In this document: one piece after another, positions 17,788 to 26,818 of the stretch | Layout of the letters: each line of letters starts with the position of its first letter | How positions within the stretch are numbered: position 1 is the first letter of the stretch | Source of the DNA: an uncultured Pelagibacteraceae bacterium | Lineage (GTDB): Bacteria > Pseudomonadota > Alphaproteobacteria > Pelagibacterales > Pelagibacteraceae | Reading direction: 5' to 3' | Assembly: GCA_902548405.1 (NCBI GenBank) | Contig: CACCRN010000003.1 | Span: forward strand, 99,534 to 163,533 | DNA: 64,000 nucleotides | Position numbers and translations under genes: made by a program | The notes under the pieces: generated by a model | What the model saw: only the letters and a program-made list of their open reading frames with translations | What the model was told of the DNA's origin: nothing | Database searches by the model: none

Positions 17788-19191
17788 TTATATTTTATGA
17801 TAGTTATCAACACCAACAGTGTAATTTGTACCTGCAAGTGGAACTTTCGCTAATGCAGAAGCTTCAGAAGTTAAAGCCGCTAAATCTTCTGGTTCTAACG
17901 AATGAATATTCGTCTTACCACAAGCTCTAGCTAATAATTGAGCTTCCAAAGTCATTGAGTGTAGATAGTTATATACTCTCAACGCTGCATCATCAGGATT
18001 TAATCTTGCTCTTAATTTTGGATCCTGAGTAGCAACACCAACTGGACATCTTCCAGTATGGCAGTGATAACACTCTCCAGCTTTTACACCCATTTCTTTT
18101 TCGAAATCAGCTTCTGGAATATCTTTGTTGCAGTTAAGTGCAATCATTGATCCAGTACCAATAGCAATTGCATCAGCTCCAAGAGCTAAAGCTTTAGCCA
18201 TATCAGCACCATCTCTTACACCACCAGCGTAGATTAACGTTACTTTCCCAGTTTTACCCACATCATCAATTGCCCTTCTTGCTTCTCTAATAGCAGCAAT
18301 GCCTGGAATTCCAGTGTTTGCAGCAGCAATGTGTGGTCCTGCTCCAGTAGATCCTTCCATACCATCTAAATAAATAGAGTCTGGATCACATTTTGCAGCC
18401 ATACGCACATCATCATAAACTTTAGATGCACCAAGTTTTAACTGAATTGGAACTTTATTTTTCGTTAATTGTCTTAACTCTTCAACTTTTAGAGCTAAAT
18501 CATCTGGACCTAACCAGTCAGGGTGTCTTGCAGGTGATCTTTGGTCAATACCAGAAGGTAGTGATCTCATTTCTGCAACTTGGTCGGTTACTTTTTGACC
18601 CATTAAGTGTCCACCCATACCAACTTTTTGTCCTTGTCCAATAAATACTTCAATTCCATCAGCCAATTGAGCGTGATGAGGATTAAAACCATATCTTGAT
18701 TGAATACATTGGTAATACCATTTCTCTGAATATCTTCTCTCATCTGGTATCATTCCACCTTCACCTGAACAAGTAGCGCTTCCTGCCATAGTAGCTCCTC
18801 TTGCTAAAGCAGTTTTCGCTTCATATGAAAGTGCACCAAAACTCATTCCTGTAATGTAAACAGGTATATCTAATTCAATTGGGTTTTCACATCTTGGACC
18901 AATTACTGTTTTAGTTTCACATTTTTCTCTGTAACCTTCGATTACAAATCTTGTAAGCGTTCCAGGCAAAAATACCAAATCATCAAATGTTGGAATTTTT
19001 TTCATTAATGCCATTCCACGCATTCTGTATCTTCCTAATTGAGATTTGATGTGAATGTCGTCTATTACTTCAGGAGTAAAAATAGCATTGTGTCCTAGTA
19101 GACTTTTATTTCTTTTACCTTCTTCATGAACATGAACGTCAGCTTTTCCACCAACGCCTTTACCATTCTTTTTACTTTTTTTCTTAGGCAT
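17788..19191 (-). CDS. mgsC: Glutamate synthase-like FMN domain protein (MgsC/GlxD type)
   Basis: A 467-residue protein equal to the FMN-binding synthase domain of large glutamate synthase subunits. Seen are the N-terminal GAATPEVIDDI-type region, VYITGMSFGALSYEAK, PIQLKLGASK, the FMN-phosphate loop YAGGVRDGADMAKALALGADA and iron-sulfur cysteines in CYHCHTGRCPVGVATQ. In methylotrophs the equivalent MgsC works with MgsA and MgsB to make N-methylglutamate from gamma-glutamylmethylamide or methylamine; rhizobial GlxD is similar. It overlaps mgsB by one base. A true ammonia-handling glutamate synthase variant is the main alternative. Confidence 0.78.
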   Translation of the reverse strand: MPKKKSKKNGKGVGGKADVHVHEEGKRNKSLLGHNAIFTPEVIDDIHIKSQLGRYRMRGMALMKKIPTFDDLVFLPGTLTRFVIEGYREKCETKTVIGPRCENPIELDIPVYITGMSFGALSYEAKTALARGATMAGSATCSGEGGMIPDERRYSEKWYYQCIQSRYGFNPHHAQLADGIEVFIGQGQKVGMGGHLMGQKVTDQVAEMRSLPSGIDQRSPARHPDWLGPDDLALKVEELRQLTKNKVPIQLKLGASKVYDDVRMAAKCDPDSIYLDGMEGSTGAGPHIAAANTGIPGIAAIREARRAIDDVGKTGKVTLIYAGGVRDGADMAKALALGADAIAIGTGSMIALNCNKDIPEADFEKEMGVKAGECYHCHTGRCPVGVATQDPKLRARLNPDDAALRVYNYLHSMTLEAQLLARACGKTNIHSLEPEDLAALTSEASALAKVPLAGTNYTVGVDNYHKI

Positions 19192-20045
19192 TAAATTGCT
19201 CCCTTCTTCTCTGTAGGTTCTAAATTATCGTAATTCCAAAGTTTTTTACCAGCTACAATTTTTTTCATTTTACTGACGTCAAAATTTTCACCAATTTCAG
19301 CAACTTTTAATTTTCTTTTTAGCCAATCTTGGTCGCTTGCTGTTAATTCAGCATCTACAGCATCACTACCATAAGATCCAATTTCTCCTCCTACGAATAT
19401 TGTCCCATCGTACATTGAGTCGCCCAGGTTAATTCCTACATCTCCAAGAATTATTATTCTTCCTCTTTGCATCATAAAACCAGTAAAAGCACCAGCATCA
19501 CCACCAATAATGATAGTTCCACCTTTCATATCAATACCAGTTCTAGCACCAACGCTACCTTTGCAGATTAAATCTCCACCTCTGATTGCTGCACCAAAAC
19601 AAGATCCAGCGTTTTTCTCAATTACAACTTTACCAGCCATCAAGTTTTCTGCACAAGACCAACCAACTCTTCCATTGATTCTAACAATTGGTCCATCACA
19701 CGAACCAATTCCAAAATAACCTAAACTTCCTTCAAAAATTAAATTTAATTTATTAAGGATACCCACACCCAAACTATGTTTTCCTTGAGGGTTTTTGATT
19801 ACAATTGTTCCGTAACCATGGCTCATTAAATTATCAATTTCTTTATTAGCCTCTGCAGCAGTCATATCTTTAACATCAAGATCAGTTCTTTTGTTAAAGT
19901 CTACGTCATAAGTACCGAAGTAATAAAAATTCTCTGCCTCATCTGGGTTAAAAAATTTTTGTTGAGTTCTCCCTGTTAGAACTTCGGTATGCATACCCAT
20001 TGATTGGGCTTTAGATTTTTTTGATACTGTTTTTAGATTTGCCAT
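19191..20045 (-). CDS. mgsB: GXGXG-domain glutamate synthase-like subunit (MgsB/GlxC type)
   Basis: A 284-residue protein made largely of the right-handed beta-helix found at the C-terminus of glutamate synthases and in FwdC. The repeated Gly-rich turns are visible, for example NAGSCFGAAIRGGDLICKG, GARTGIDMKGGTIIIGGDAG and GGEIGSYGSDAVDAEL. It has no catalytic residues of its own and is expected to form the structural core linking MgsA and MgsC. The first 13 bases overlap the end of mgsA, and its stop overlaps the start of mgsC, which implies stoichiometric coupled translation. Confidence 0.8.
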   Translation of the reverse strand: MANLKTVSKKSKAQSMGMHTEVLTGRTQQKFFNPDEAENFYYFGTYDVDFNKRTDLDVKDMTAAEANKEIDNLMSHGYGTIVIKNPQGKHSLGVGILNKLNLIFEGSLGYFGIGSCDGPIVRINGRVGWSCAENLMAGKVVIEKNAGSCFGAAIRGGDLICKGSVGARTGIDMKGGTIIIGGDAGAFTGFMMQRGRIIILGDVGINLGDSMYDGTIFVGGEIGSYGSDAVDAELTASDQDWLKRKLKVAEIGENFDVSKMKKIVAGKKLWNYDNLEPTEKKGAI

Positions 20046-20977
20046 ACTTTAACCTCCCCATCAAATGGATCATATGTGTCTATTTCTTGTGGTAACACTG
20101 ATCTAATAGCTATCTCCTCTGATCCCATTGCAACTAAATCATCTGACTCATATAAAACTAAAGGTTTTGCAGCCATAGTGTCTTTAGCCATTCCCAAAGA
20201 GTCTTTTGTAGCCACAAAATAAGTAAATACACCGTCTAAACCAGTTAAACTCTCTTTCATGCCTTCTTCTAAAGTTGCACCATCTCTCATTTTTTCTGCA
20301 AGATAAACTGCGATTAATTCTGAGTCACACTCAGACATAAATCTCATTCCTTTATTTTCCAATACTCTTCTGTTGTTCCAATAGTTCGTTAATTGACCAT
20401 TGTGTACTACAGAAACGTCACTAAAAGGATAGCCCCAGAAAGGGTGGGCAGATTTGATATCAACACCAGACTCAGTTGCCATTCTAGCATGACCTATTGC
20501 ATGAGTTCCAACAACTTTATCTAGACTATATCTATCACAAACCATTTTTGCGTTACCTAAATCTTTAATAACTTCTAATGATTTACCCATAGATAAAATT
20601 TCTACACCTGGAATACTTTCTATTCTTTGAGAAAAATCTAACAAATCTTTTGTGTTGTAATCAATCTCATATCTTAAAGAGTAAGGAAGTGTTCTTTCTT
20701 CCTTAACAACTTTTGCTCCCATCTCAGCTAGAGTTTGATCTACAACTTTTTTTCTTTCATCATATACAGAAACATCTTCCATAACAGACGAACTTCCTTC
20801 TCCAACGTTCTCACCAACTTTAAAACGCATGATGAAATTTTTGCCATCTGTATCTCCATACAAAGCATATCCAGTTGAGTCTTCACCTCTATGTTTTAAC
20901 GCTTGAAGCATACCTTGTAATTCGCTTCCAACATTTGAGGATTTTCCTCTATGAATTAATCCTGCTATTCCACACAT
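20033..20977 (-). CDS. mgsA: Class II glutamine amidotransferase subunit (MgsA/GlxB type)
   Basis: A 314-residue Ntn-type glutaminase domain. The nucleophile Cys2 follows the initiator Met (MCGIAGLIHRG). GHARMATES, HPFWGYPFSDVSVVHNGQLTN and CDSELIAVYLAEK are the substrate-binding stretches of class II amidotransferases. Compared with a PurF or GltB domain it has an insertion at about residues 85-155. It supplies the amide nitrogen, or methylamine from gamma-glutamylmethylamide, to MgsC. The gene starts 30 bases after glnT, consistent with a single glnT-mgsABC transcript. Confidence 0.8.
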   Translation of the reverse strand: MCGIAGLIHRGKSSNVGSELQGMLQALKHRGEDSTGYALYGDTDGKNFIMRFKVGENVGEGSSSVMEDVSVYDERKKVVDQTLAEMGAKVVKEERTLPYSLRYEIDYNTKDLLDFSQRIESIPGVEILSMGKSLEVIKDLGNAKMVCDRYSLDKVVGTHAIGHARMATESGVDIKSAHPFWGYPFSDVSVVHNGQLTNYWNNRRVLENKGMRFMSECDSELIAVYLAEKMRDGATLEEGMKESLTGLDGVFTYFVATKDSLGMAKDTMAAKPLVLYESDDLVAMGSEEIAIRSVLPQEIDTYDPFDGEVKVWQI

Positions 20978-21007
20978 ATTTTTATACCCTTTCTATTATT
21001 TTATGAC

Positions 21008-22483
21008 CTACGGTAAGCAATCAAGATAAGTATCCAGATCCCATTGAGTTGTAGCACCCAAGAATCTTTCCCACTCATCGTTTTTGTACCAATGGAAAAC
21101 TTTATACATTTCATCCGGCATTGCAGATTTAATTACCTCATCCTCTGCAAGTCTAGCCAAAGCTTCACCAAGACTTAATGGAAGTTTCTTAACATCTTTA
21201 CCAGCCTTTTGAGCTTCGTAAATATTTCTAGACTCAGGAGCAGCTGGTTTTAATTTTTTACTAATTCCATGATCACATGCTTTTAGTAACGCTGCACCTA
21301 ATAAGTATGGATTATGCATAGAGTCTACAGATCGGTATTCAAATCTACCTGGTGCAGAAACTCTTAATCCACATGTTCTATTTTGGTATCCCCAGTCAGC
21401 ATAAACTGGCGCCCAAAAACCTTGATCCCATAATCTTCTATAAGAGTTAACTGTAGAAGATCCTAATGCTGTTAGTGCTGGCAAGTGTTCCATGATACCT
21501 GCAATTGATTGTAAACCAATTTTACCTGGTAACTGCATGTCTTTAGTATCAGGCATAAATGTATTCGTTCCACCTTCAACGTAACTAAACACTTCTTCAA
21601 CACCTGGAAGATTTTTGTTTCCAAGTTTGTTTACTTTAACTTTTCCACCTTTCCATAAAGACATATTTGTATGACATCCACTTGCAGAAACTCCCATAAA
21701 AGGTTTAGTCATAAAGCAAGCTATCAAGTTATGTTCCCTTGCAACTTGAGCACAAATTTGTCTGTATGTTGATAATCTATCTGCGTTTCTTAAGACGTTA
21801 TCATAAGTCCAGTTTAATTCTAATTGACCTGGTGCATCTTCGTGGTCTCCTTGAATCATATCAAGTCCCATTGCTTTTGCGTATTCAATTACCTTCATAA
21901 ATACTGGTCTCAACGACTCAAATTGATCAATGTGATAACAGAATGGCTTAGAAAAACCTTTACCTGTTGGAGTGCCATCTTCATTTTTTGTTAACCACAT
22001 CATTTCAGGCTCAGTACCAACTCTTAATTCTAGACCATGTTTTTTCTTAAATTCATCCATGAAAATTCTTAGATTTCCTCTGCAGTCTGAAGTTAAGTGA
22101 CCACCTGGATTTTCTCTTTCTTCTCTGTTTCTAAAACATGTTACAAAAACTCTTCCAACTCTTTTGTCCCAAGGTAATTGCACAAAAGTTTCTGGATCAG
22201 GTATTCCAACAAGCTCCATAGCCTCTGGACCATAACCAATGTAGTTATTATGACGATCTAAAAATAAGTTTGCTGTTGCTCCGTAAACTAATTGAAATCC
22301 TTTTTCTGCTGTTCTTTCCCAGTGATCTGCAGGTATACCTTTACCTACGACTCTTCCTGTTACAGAAATAAATTGATAATAAATATAAGTTATTCCAAGT
22401 TCGTTAATTTTTTCTCGAACTTTTTTTACTAGTTTAGCTCTACCTGGCTGGTTAACATGTTTTTCTAGATCCGTCATTTTCAC
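21008..22483 (-). CDS. glnT: Type III glutamine synthetase (GlnT) family ligase
   Basis: A 491-residue glutamine synthetase-fold ligase, 50 residues longer than the GmaS-type paralogue in the window. Shared landmarks are the N-terminal beta-grasp (ELGITYIYYQFISVTGRVVGKG), RVGTEPEMMW, DHEDAPGQLELNW, GCHTNMSLWKGG and APGRFEYRSVDSMHNPYL. A strong Shine-Dalgarno GAGGGGTG precedes the ATG. It lies between the FAD oxidase and mgsABC, so it most likely produces the gamma-glutamyl amide that MgsABC consumes. Whether the amine is ammonia, methylamine or another cannot be read from the sequence. Confidence 0.8.
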   Translation of the reverse strand: MKMTDLEKHVNQPGRAKLVKKVREKINELGITYIYYQFISVTGRVVGKGIPADHWERTAEKGFQLVYGATANLFLDRHNNYIGYGPEAMELVGIPDPETFVQLPWDKRVGRVFVTCFRNREERENPGGHLTSDCRGNLRIFMDEFKKKHGLELRVGTEPEMMWLTKNEDGTPTGKGFSKPFCYHIDQFESLRPVFMKVIEYAKAMGLDMIQGDHEDAPGQLELNWTYDNVLRNADRLSTYRQICAQVAREHNLIACFMTKPFMGVSASGCHTNMSLWKGGKVKVNKLGNKNLPGVEEVFSYVEGGTNTFMPDTKDMQLPGKIGLQSIAGIMEHLPALTALGSSTVNSYRRLWDQGFWAPVYADWGYQNRTCGLRVSAPGRFEYRSVDSMHNPYLLGAALLKACDHGISKKLKPAAPESRNIYEAQKAGKDVKKLPLSLGEALARLAEDEVIKSAMPDEMYKVFHWYKNDEWERFLGATTQWDLDTYLDCLP

Positions 22484-22547
22484 CCCTCAATGAATTATTA
22501 ATTATTCAAGCGTAGCTGAAAACTTTATTCGTGTCTAGGCTTAGAGT

Positions 22548-23876
22548 TTAACTCCAAGGGAACGGACTGTTAGAGGTAGGATGAAGTTCACCCTTCTCGT
22601 AACGGTTGAATCTAAACGGCTTCAATAAATCACTTTCAGTACCAAGAATTTCTTTTGCAACAAGTTCACCAACACCAATCATTTTATATCCGTGATTAGC
22701 ATCAGCAATCATGTAAACGTTTTCAAAAAATCTATCGAAGATAGGAAAAGAGTCAGGTGTCATACATCCCAAACCACCTGATGGTCCTTTTCTGTATAAG
22801 TCTGATTTCCCTTCAAATCTTTTTTGGCAATGTGCAAGTGCTGAACACCACATTTCACTAAAAGCGTCTGTTGTTTGATACTCTGGAGATTCAATTCCAT
22901 AAGGATCAACGTTTACTTGATCAAAATGTTTTTTAACAATGTAAGGAGAAGTTCCACCTTGTACACCTAAACCTTCAATATCAGGTTTATAATAAATTCC
23001 CCAAATTTTATCTGTTAGTATTTTTTTTGTTTTGTCAGAGTACAAAGGTGCTGTTGAGTCAACGTGAACTACAGGTGGTTGTTTACCGTCATTTGTTTTT
23101 AAGAAATCTGGCTCAACACCGATAACTCCTTCTTGAAGCATCCAGTAAGTCCACATATCAGTTTCATGCATCTTACCATCTTTACCTTTTATGTGAGCTG
23201 TCTTTGGTAACTCTAACATATTCCAAAAATCTCTTGCCCATGGTCCCGCACCAACAACAACTTGTTCGCACTCAATAGTTCCCTTGTCAGTTTCAACACC
23301 AGTTACTGCTTGACTGTTACTTCCTTTTTTAAAACCGGTTACTCTTACACCTTTCATAACTTGAACACCATTAGATGTAGATTTACTCTCTAAAGCTTTA
23401 ATTGAATCTTTATTAAATGCGTATCCACCTTTTTTCTCATGAAGTACAGAAGTGATGCCTTGAGCTTGCCAATCATCAAAAATTCCCTTCATGTAATTTG
23501 TGCAATCTTTTTCACCTTCAATAAAAACAGACTCATATCCAATTGCTTTTTGTTGTTCATATATACTTGCAACATCTTCATGCATTACTTCTGGAGAAAT
23601 TTGTAAGTATCCAACTGGATTATATTTAAATGCTTTAGGATCACTTTCCCAAACCGAAACTGAATGAGCCATCAATTCTCTCATTGCTGGCTGAAAATAA
23701 TTATTTCTTACAACTCCACATGCAATTCCACTTGCACCAGCAGCTGTATCTTTTTTTTCTAATACAACTATGTCGCCAGGATTTTTGTAAGTTTCTGAAA
23801 GTTTCCATGCAGTACTTAAACCGTGTATTCCACCACCGATTATCACTACTTTTGCTTTTGAAGGTAATGTCGTCAT
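22548..23876 (-). CDS. FAD-dependent amine oxidase (DAO/sarcosine oxidase beta-like)
   Basis: A 442-residue DAO-superfamily flavoprotein. The Rossmann FAD motif VVIIGGGIHGLSTAW lies at residues 11-25, VVVGAGPWARDF near residue 215, and a C-terminal GPSGGLGCMTPDSFPIFD followed by ANHGYKMIGVGELVA closes the flavin site. It resembles SoxB/MgdA-type and dimethylglycine-type oxidases that remove methyl groups from N-methyl amines. It heads the GlnT-MgsABC operon, so its substrate may be N-methylglutamate or a related N-alkyl amino acid. No SoxA, D or G partners accompany it here. Confidence 0.75.
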   Translation of the reverse strand: MTTLPSKAKVVIIGGGIHGLSTAWKLSETYKNPGDIVVLEKKDTAAGASGIACGVVRNNYFQPAMRELMAHSVSVWESDPKAFKYNPVGYLQISPEVMHEDVASIYEQQKAIGYESVFIEGEKDCTNYMKGIFDDWQAQGITSVLHEKKGGYAFNKDSIKALESKSTSNGVQVMKGVRVTGFKKGSNSQAVTGVETDKGTIECEQVVVGAGPWARDFWNMLELPKTAHIKGKDGKMHETDMWTYWMLQEGVIGVEPDFLKTNDGKQPPVVHVDSTAPLYSDKTKKILTDKIWGIYYKPDIEGLGVQGGTSPYIVKKHFDQVNVDPYGIESPEYQTTDAFSEMWCSALAHCQKRFEGKSDLYRKGPSGGLGCMTPDSFPIFDRFFENVYMIADANHGYKMIGVGELVAKEILGTESDLLKPFRFNRYEKGELHPTSNSPFPWS

Positions 23877-23897
23877 ATCAAAACACTATTTTTTGAT
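23877..23897. promoter_or_regulatory. Perfect dyad immediately upstream of the FAD oxidase gene
   Basis: ATCAAAA (23877-23883) and TTTTGAT (23891-23897) form a perfect 7-base inverted repeat with a 7-base spacer. It directly touches the start codon of the FAD oxidase-GlnT-MgsABC operon. It could be an operator for a dimeric regulator or a small RNA hairpin at the ribosome site. In such AT-rich DNA a chance dyad is quite possible. Confidence 0.3.
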
Positions 23898-23977
23898 GCG
23901 AGCAATTAATATAATTATTTATAGAAGTAAATTTTATATATAAAAATTAGATATTTTTTTCAGTTATCAAAATTTAT

Positions 23978-24328
23978 TTAATAACTTATGTTTTTGAGCG
24001 TATCTAAATAGTCATTAAACTCTTTAATAAATGACTCGCTCGGGACTATATTTTTAATTCGCTGGTCAGTTGAAGTTTTTTCCAGTTTAAAGAATCCTTT
24101 TTCACAGGCTTCTGTAATTATTAAAGCTGATTTTGGCCTAGATGTTTTAAATAATTTTGTTTTCAATTCCTCAACAGATAGTTTTGTTCCTTCTTTAAAA
24201 GCTGACATAACTAATAACATCATGTGATAGTGAGAAGGTGACTTTCTGAAAAAATAATTACTAGAAGTATGGGATTGTTTCATTTGTTCTTCCCAAAAAT
24301 CTAATAGGTTTTTTTTTTCTTTTGGCAT
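23978..24328 (-). CDS. MarR-like winged-helix regulator (putative)
   Basis: A 116-residue soluble protein. After an N-terminal helical part, residues 35-110 look like a winged helix: MMLLVMSAFKEGTKLSVEEL, a recognition-helix-like RPKSALIITEACEKGF, and a wing with DQRIKNIVPSESF, resembling the MarR D-x-R wing signature. It starts three bases after the Tdm stop on the same strand, so it is cotranscribed with tdm and could regulate it and the divergent transporter. The regulator call rests on pattern only; length is short for MarR (about 140). Confidence 0.5.
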   Translation of the reverse strand: MPKEKKNLLDFWEEQMKQSHTSSNYFFRKSPSHYHMMLLVMSAFKEGTKLSVEELKTKLFKTSRPKSALIITEACEKGFFKLEKTSTDQRIKNIVPSESFIKEFNDYLDTLKNISY

Positions 24329-24331
24329 TTT

Positions 24332-26671
24332 TTAAGATCTTACTCTTGATTTAGTTGGATCATAGAATGGAAACCCTACGACTTTTGCACTAATTCTTTT
24401 TTGGTGACCATCTATTTTTCCAATTTCAACTTCTGTTCCAATTTCAGAATATTGAGCATCTATTCTACAAAGAGCTACATTTTTATTTAGAGTTGATGAT
24501 AGACATCCACTTGTAACGATACCCACTTGAGCTCTACCAATATGAACACAATCACCATGACCTGCAATTTCTTTTCCAATTAATTCTAATCCAACCAATT
24601 TTTTTTGTGGATTATTTTTTCTTTTTATTAATTCTTCTTTACCAATGAAGTCTTCTTCTTTTGTTTTTAAGGGAACTGCAAAACCAATCCCTGCTTCAAA
24701 GGGATCTTGTTGACCATCAAATTCATTTCCAAATAAAATTAATCCAGCTTCTATTCTAAGTTTATCAAGAGCAGCAAAACCAGCAGGAATTAAACCATCA
24801 TCTTTTCCTGCTTCCATTAATTTATCCCAAACTTCAGGGGCATGGTTTGGATGACACCATACTTCATAACCAAGTTCACCTGTATAACCTGTTCTAGAAA
24901 CAATTAGCGGAATACCTTGTAATTCTTCAATTCTACAAATTGTAAATCTAAACCAACCAAGTTCATCAATAGATGGTTGAGTGGGTGGTGTAAAAATTAT
25001 CTTTTTTAAAATATCTCTACTTTTTGGACCTTGTATAGAAACATTACTAATTTGGTCGGTTGAATTTTTAACATTCGCATTAAAATTTTTTTTCTTCGCT
25101 ACTTCTTTTAACCATTCTCCAGCATATTCATCACCACATATCCATCTAAATCCTGTTTCACTTAATCTTAATAATGTTCCATCATCAAACATCATTCCAT
25201 TTTCATAACACATTGCAGAGTATACAACTTGACCAACTGATAATTTTTTAATGTTTCTGGTAAGCGTGTAGTTTAATAATTCCTCAGCGTCTGGACCTAT
25301 TATTTCAAATTTTCTAAGAGAAGATAAATCAATTAAAACAGAATCATTTCTGCAGGCATTGTATTCGTTTACTATACCGTGTTTTGTATAATCATTTGGA
25401 AGCCAAAAACCTCTCGCATCAACAAAATTTCTTGTTAGTTGAGATGTACGTTCGTGGAAACCTGAATTTCTTGTTAATTTTTTTTCTGAATCTGTTTTCA
25501 TTCGAAAAGCAAATGACTTTCTAAATTCTTTATTTTTGTCATAAGTTCTAACAAAAATTTCAGTAGGATTCCATGAATTACAGGCATCAATATCACTAGG
25601 ACAAGCTGTAGTACCAATTGTTAAATCTTTTAACGCTCTAAACATTACATAATCACCAGGTCTAGAATAAGATTCATCAGATATTACTGAATTTAATCCA
25701 GCAGCTGAAGTATTAAAAAATAAATTAATTGCATGCCATCCTTTTTGTTTTTGAACTCCATATTTAGACATACTCTCAGTTAAATTATCAGAGCAATTAG
25801 GATGACCAAAGTAACCAGCATCTTCATAATATTTTGAAGTACATGCAAGATTAAAAGTATCATGTTTACCAACGGTATCTCTTATTACTTCTACTAAGGG
25901 TTCATGATCAGTATCATAAAATTTTGAATGTAATCCAGGACCAGGAAAAGTGTTTCCCATAAAAGTTCTAGTAGTTTGCCAATCCAATCCTTTTTCAATT
26001 CCTTTTTCTAATTTTTTTGTATCAAATGCTACAAAGTCTGAACATTGTCTCCCAGTTGGACTTATGACTTGAATGTAATCTCCTTCTTTAACTTGGTAAG
26101 ATGTTGAGGTTTCTTTATCTATGTTTTCTTCATAAAGTGGTTCAAAAACTGGATCAGGTATAACGCTTAGCTCTTTATCATTTGTAATTTTTGCTCTTTT
26201 AATAAATATAGTTAAATCTGTCGGTGGATTTTGTTTGGTAACATCCATATCTTCGCCAGGTGCAGCAAAGATTGCATAACATTTATCTTTTGATTTAAGT
26301 TTAATCTTTTCTTCAGCTTTTGTATCAAGATCAAAAACTATTGATGATTTAGACTCTTTTATATTTAAGTTTCTTTTTTTTAATTGATAATTTGTTGCTA
26401 AGATTGTTTCATCTTTTCTATTTAAAATGTCTCTTATGAAATTTTTTTGACTATTTTCTTTTAAATTTAAAATTCCTAATTCTGACTTTCCATCTTTATT
26501 AAAACAAATTATTTCACAAATTTGATTTCCTTCATCGTTAATAATTTCTATTTCATCATCAGGAAAAATTTGAAAAGCAGTAAGAGCACCGCCATTTACA
26601 ATATGTCGCTCAACTCCAGGTGGTAAAATATTTAGTCCAGGATTTTTAATGTCTTTACTTGTTCCAAACAT
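24332..26671 (-). CDS. tdm: Trimethylamine N-oxide demethylase (DUF1989-GcvT fusion)
   Basis: A 779-residue two-domain protein. Residues 1-400 contain a DUF1989 region with Cys277, Cys293 and Cys357; this spacing equals that of the zinc cysteines I recall for Methylocella silvestris Tdm (263/279/343). Residues from about 430 to 779 form a GcvT-type tetrahydrofolate-binding domain (EYNACRNDSVLIDLSS, SRTGYTGELGYEVW, LRIEAGLILFGNEF). Tdm converts TMAO to dimethylamine and formaldehyde, the GcvT part capturing the one-carbon unit on THF. It is divergent from a betaine/TMAO-type binding-protein gene, which supports the call. Confidence 0.88.
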   Translation of the reverse strand: MFGTSKDIKNPGLNILPPGVERHIVNGGALTAFQIFPDDEIEIINDEGNQICEIICFNKDGKSELGILNLKENSQKNFIRDILNRKDETILATNYQLKKRNLNIKESKSSIVFDLDTKAEEKIKLKSKDKCYAIFAAPGEDMDVTKQNPPTDLTIFIKRAKITNDKELSVIPDPVFEPLYEENIDKETSTSYQVKEGDYIQVISPTGRQCSDFVAFDTKKLEKGIEKGLDWQTTRTFMGNTFPGPGLHSKFYDTDHEPLVEVIRDTVGKHDTFNLACTSKYYEDAGYFGHPNCSDNLTESMSKYGVQKQKGWHAINLFFNTSAAGLNSVISDESYSRPGDYVMFRALKDLTIGTTACPSDIDACNSWNPTEIFVRTYDKNKEFRKSFAFRMKTDSEKKLTRNSGFHERTSQLTRNFVDARGFWLPNDYTKHGIVNEYNACRNDSVLIDLSSLRKFEIIGPDAEELLNYTLTRNIKKLSVGQVVYSAMCYENGMMFDDGTLLRLSETGFRWICGDEYAGEWLKEVAKKKNFNANVKNSTDQISNVSIQGPKSRDILKKIIFTPPTQPSIDELGWFRFTICRIEELQGIPLIVSRTGYTGELGYEVWCHPNHAPEVWDKLMEAGKDDGLIPAGFAALDKLRIEAGLILFGNEFDGQQDPFEAGIGFAVPLKTKEEDFIGKEELIKRKNNPQKKLVGLELIGKEIAGHGDCVHIGRAQVGIVTSGCLSSTLNKNVALCRIDAQYSEIGTEVEIGKIDGHQKRISAKVVGFPFYDPTKSRVRS

Positions 26672-26773
26672 TTTTAAAATTTTTTAATATTGATATATTT
26701 TTTATCACCATTTTTATTGATTAAATATATATATATTTTTTAGAACTAATAATTCTTTACCTAGCTGTTCGTT

Positions 26774-26790
26774 TTAACATAGAGTGTTAA
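26774..26790. promoter_or_regulatory. Perfect palindrome upstream of the TMAO-type transporter gene
   Basis: TTAACA (26774-26779), five bases, TGTTAA (26785-26790): a perfect 17-base dyad ending 28 bases before the start codon of the binding-protein gene, in the 147-base divergent region with tdm. It is followed by three tandem TAATAT units and the ribosome site AGAGGGG. Size and position fit an operator for a dimeric winged-helix regulator, and a MarR-like gene lies in the neighbouring tdm transcript. The link is inference. Confidence 0.4.
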
Positions 26791-26818
26791 TATTAATATT
26801 AATATAGAGGGGAAAAAA

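Noticed and set aside
26700..26760. TATATA-rich tract as a mapped promoter for tdm or tmoX
   Set aside because: The whole region is AT-rich and no -35/-10 pair with proper spacing stands out, so no promoter was called.
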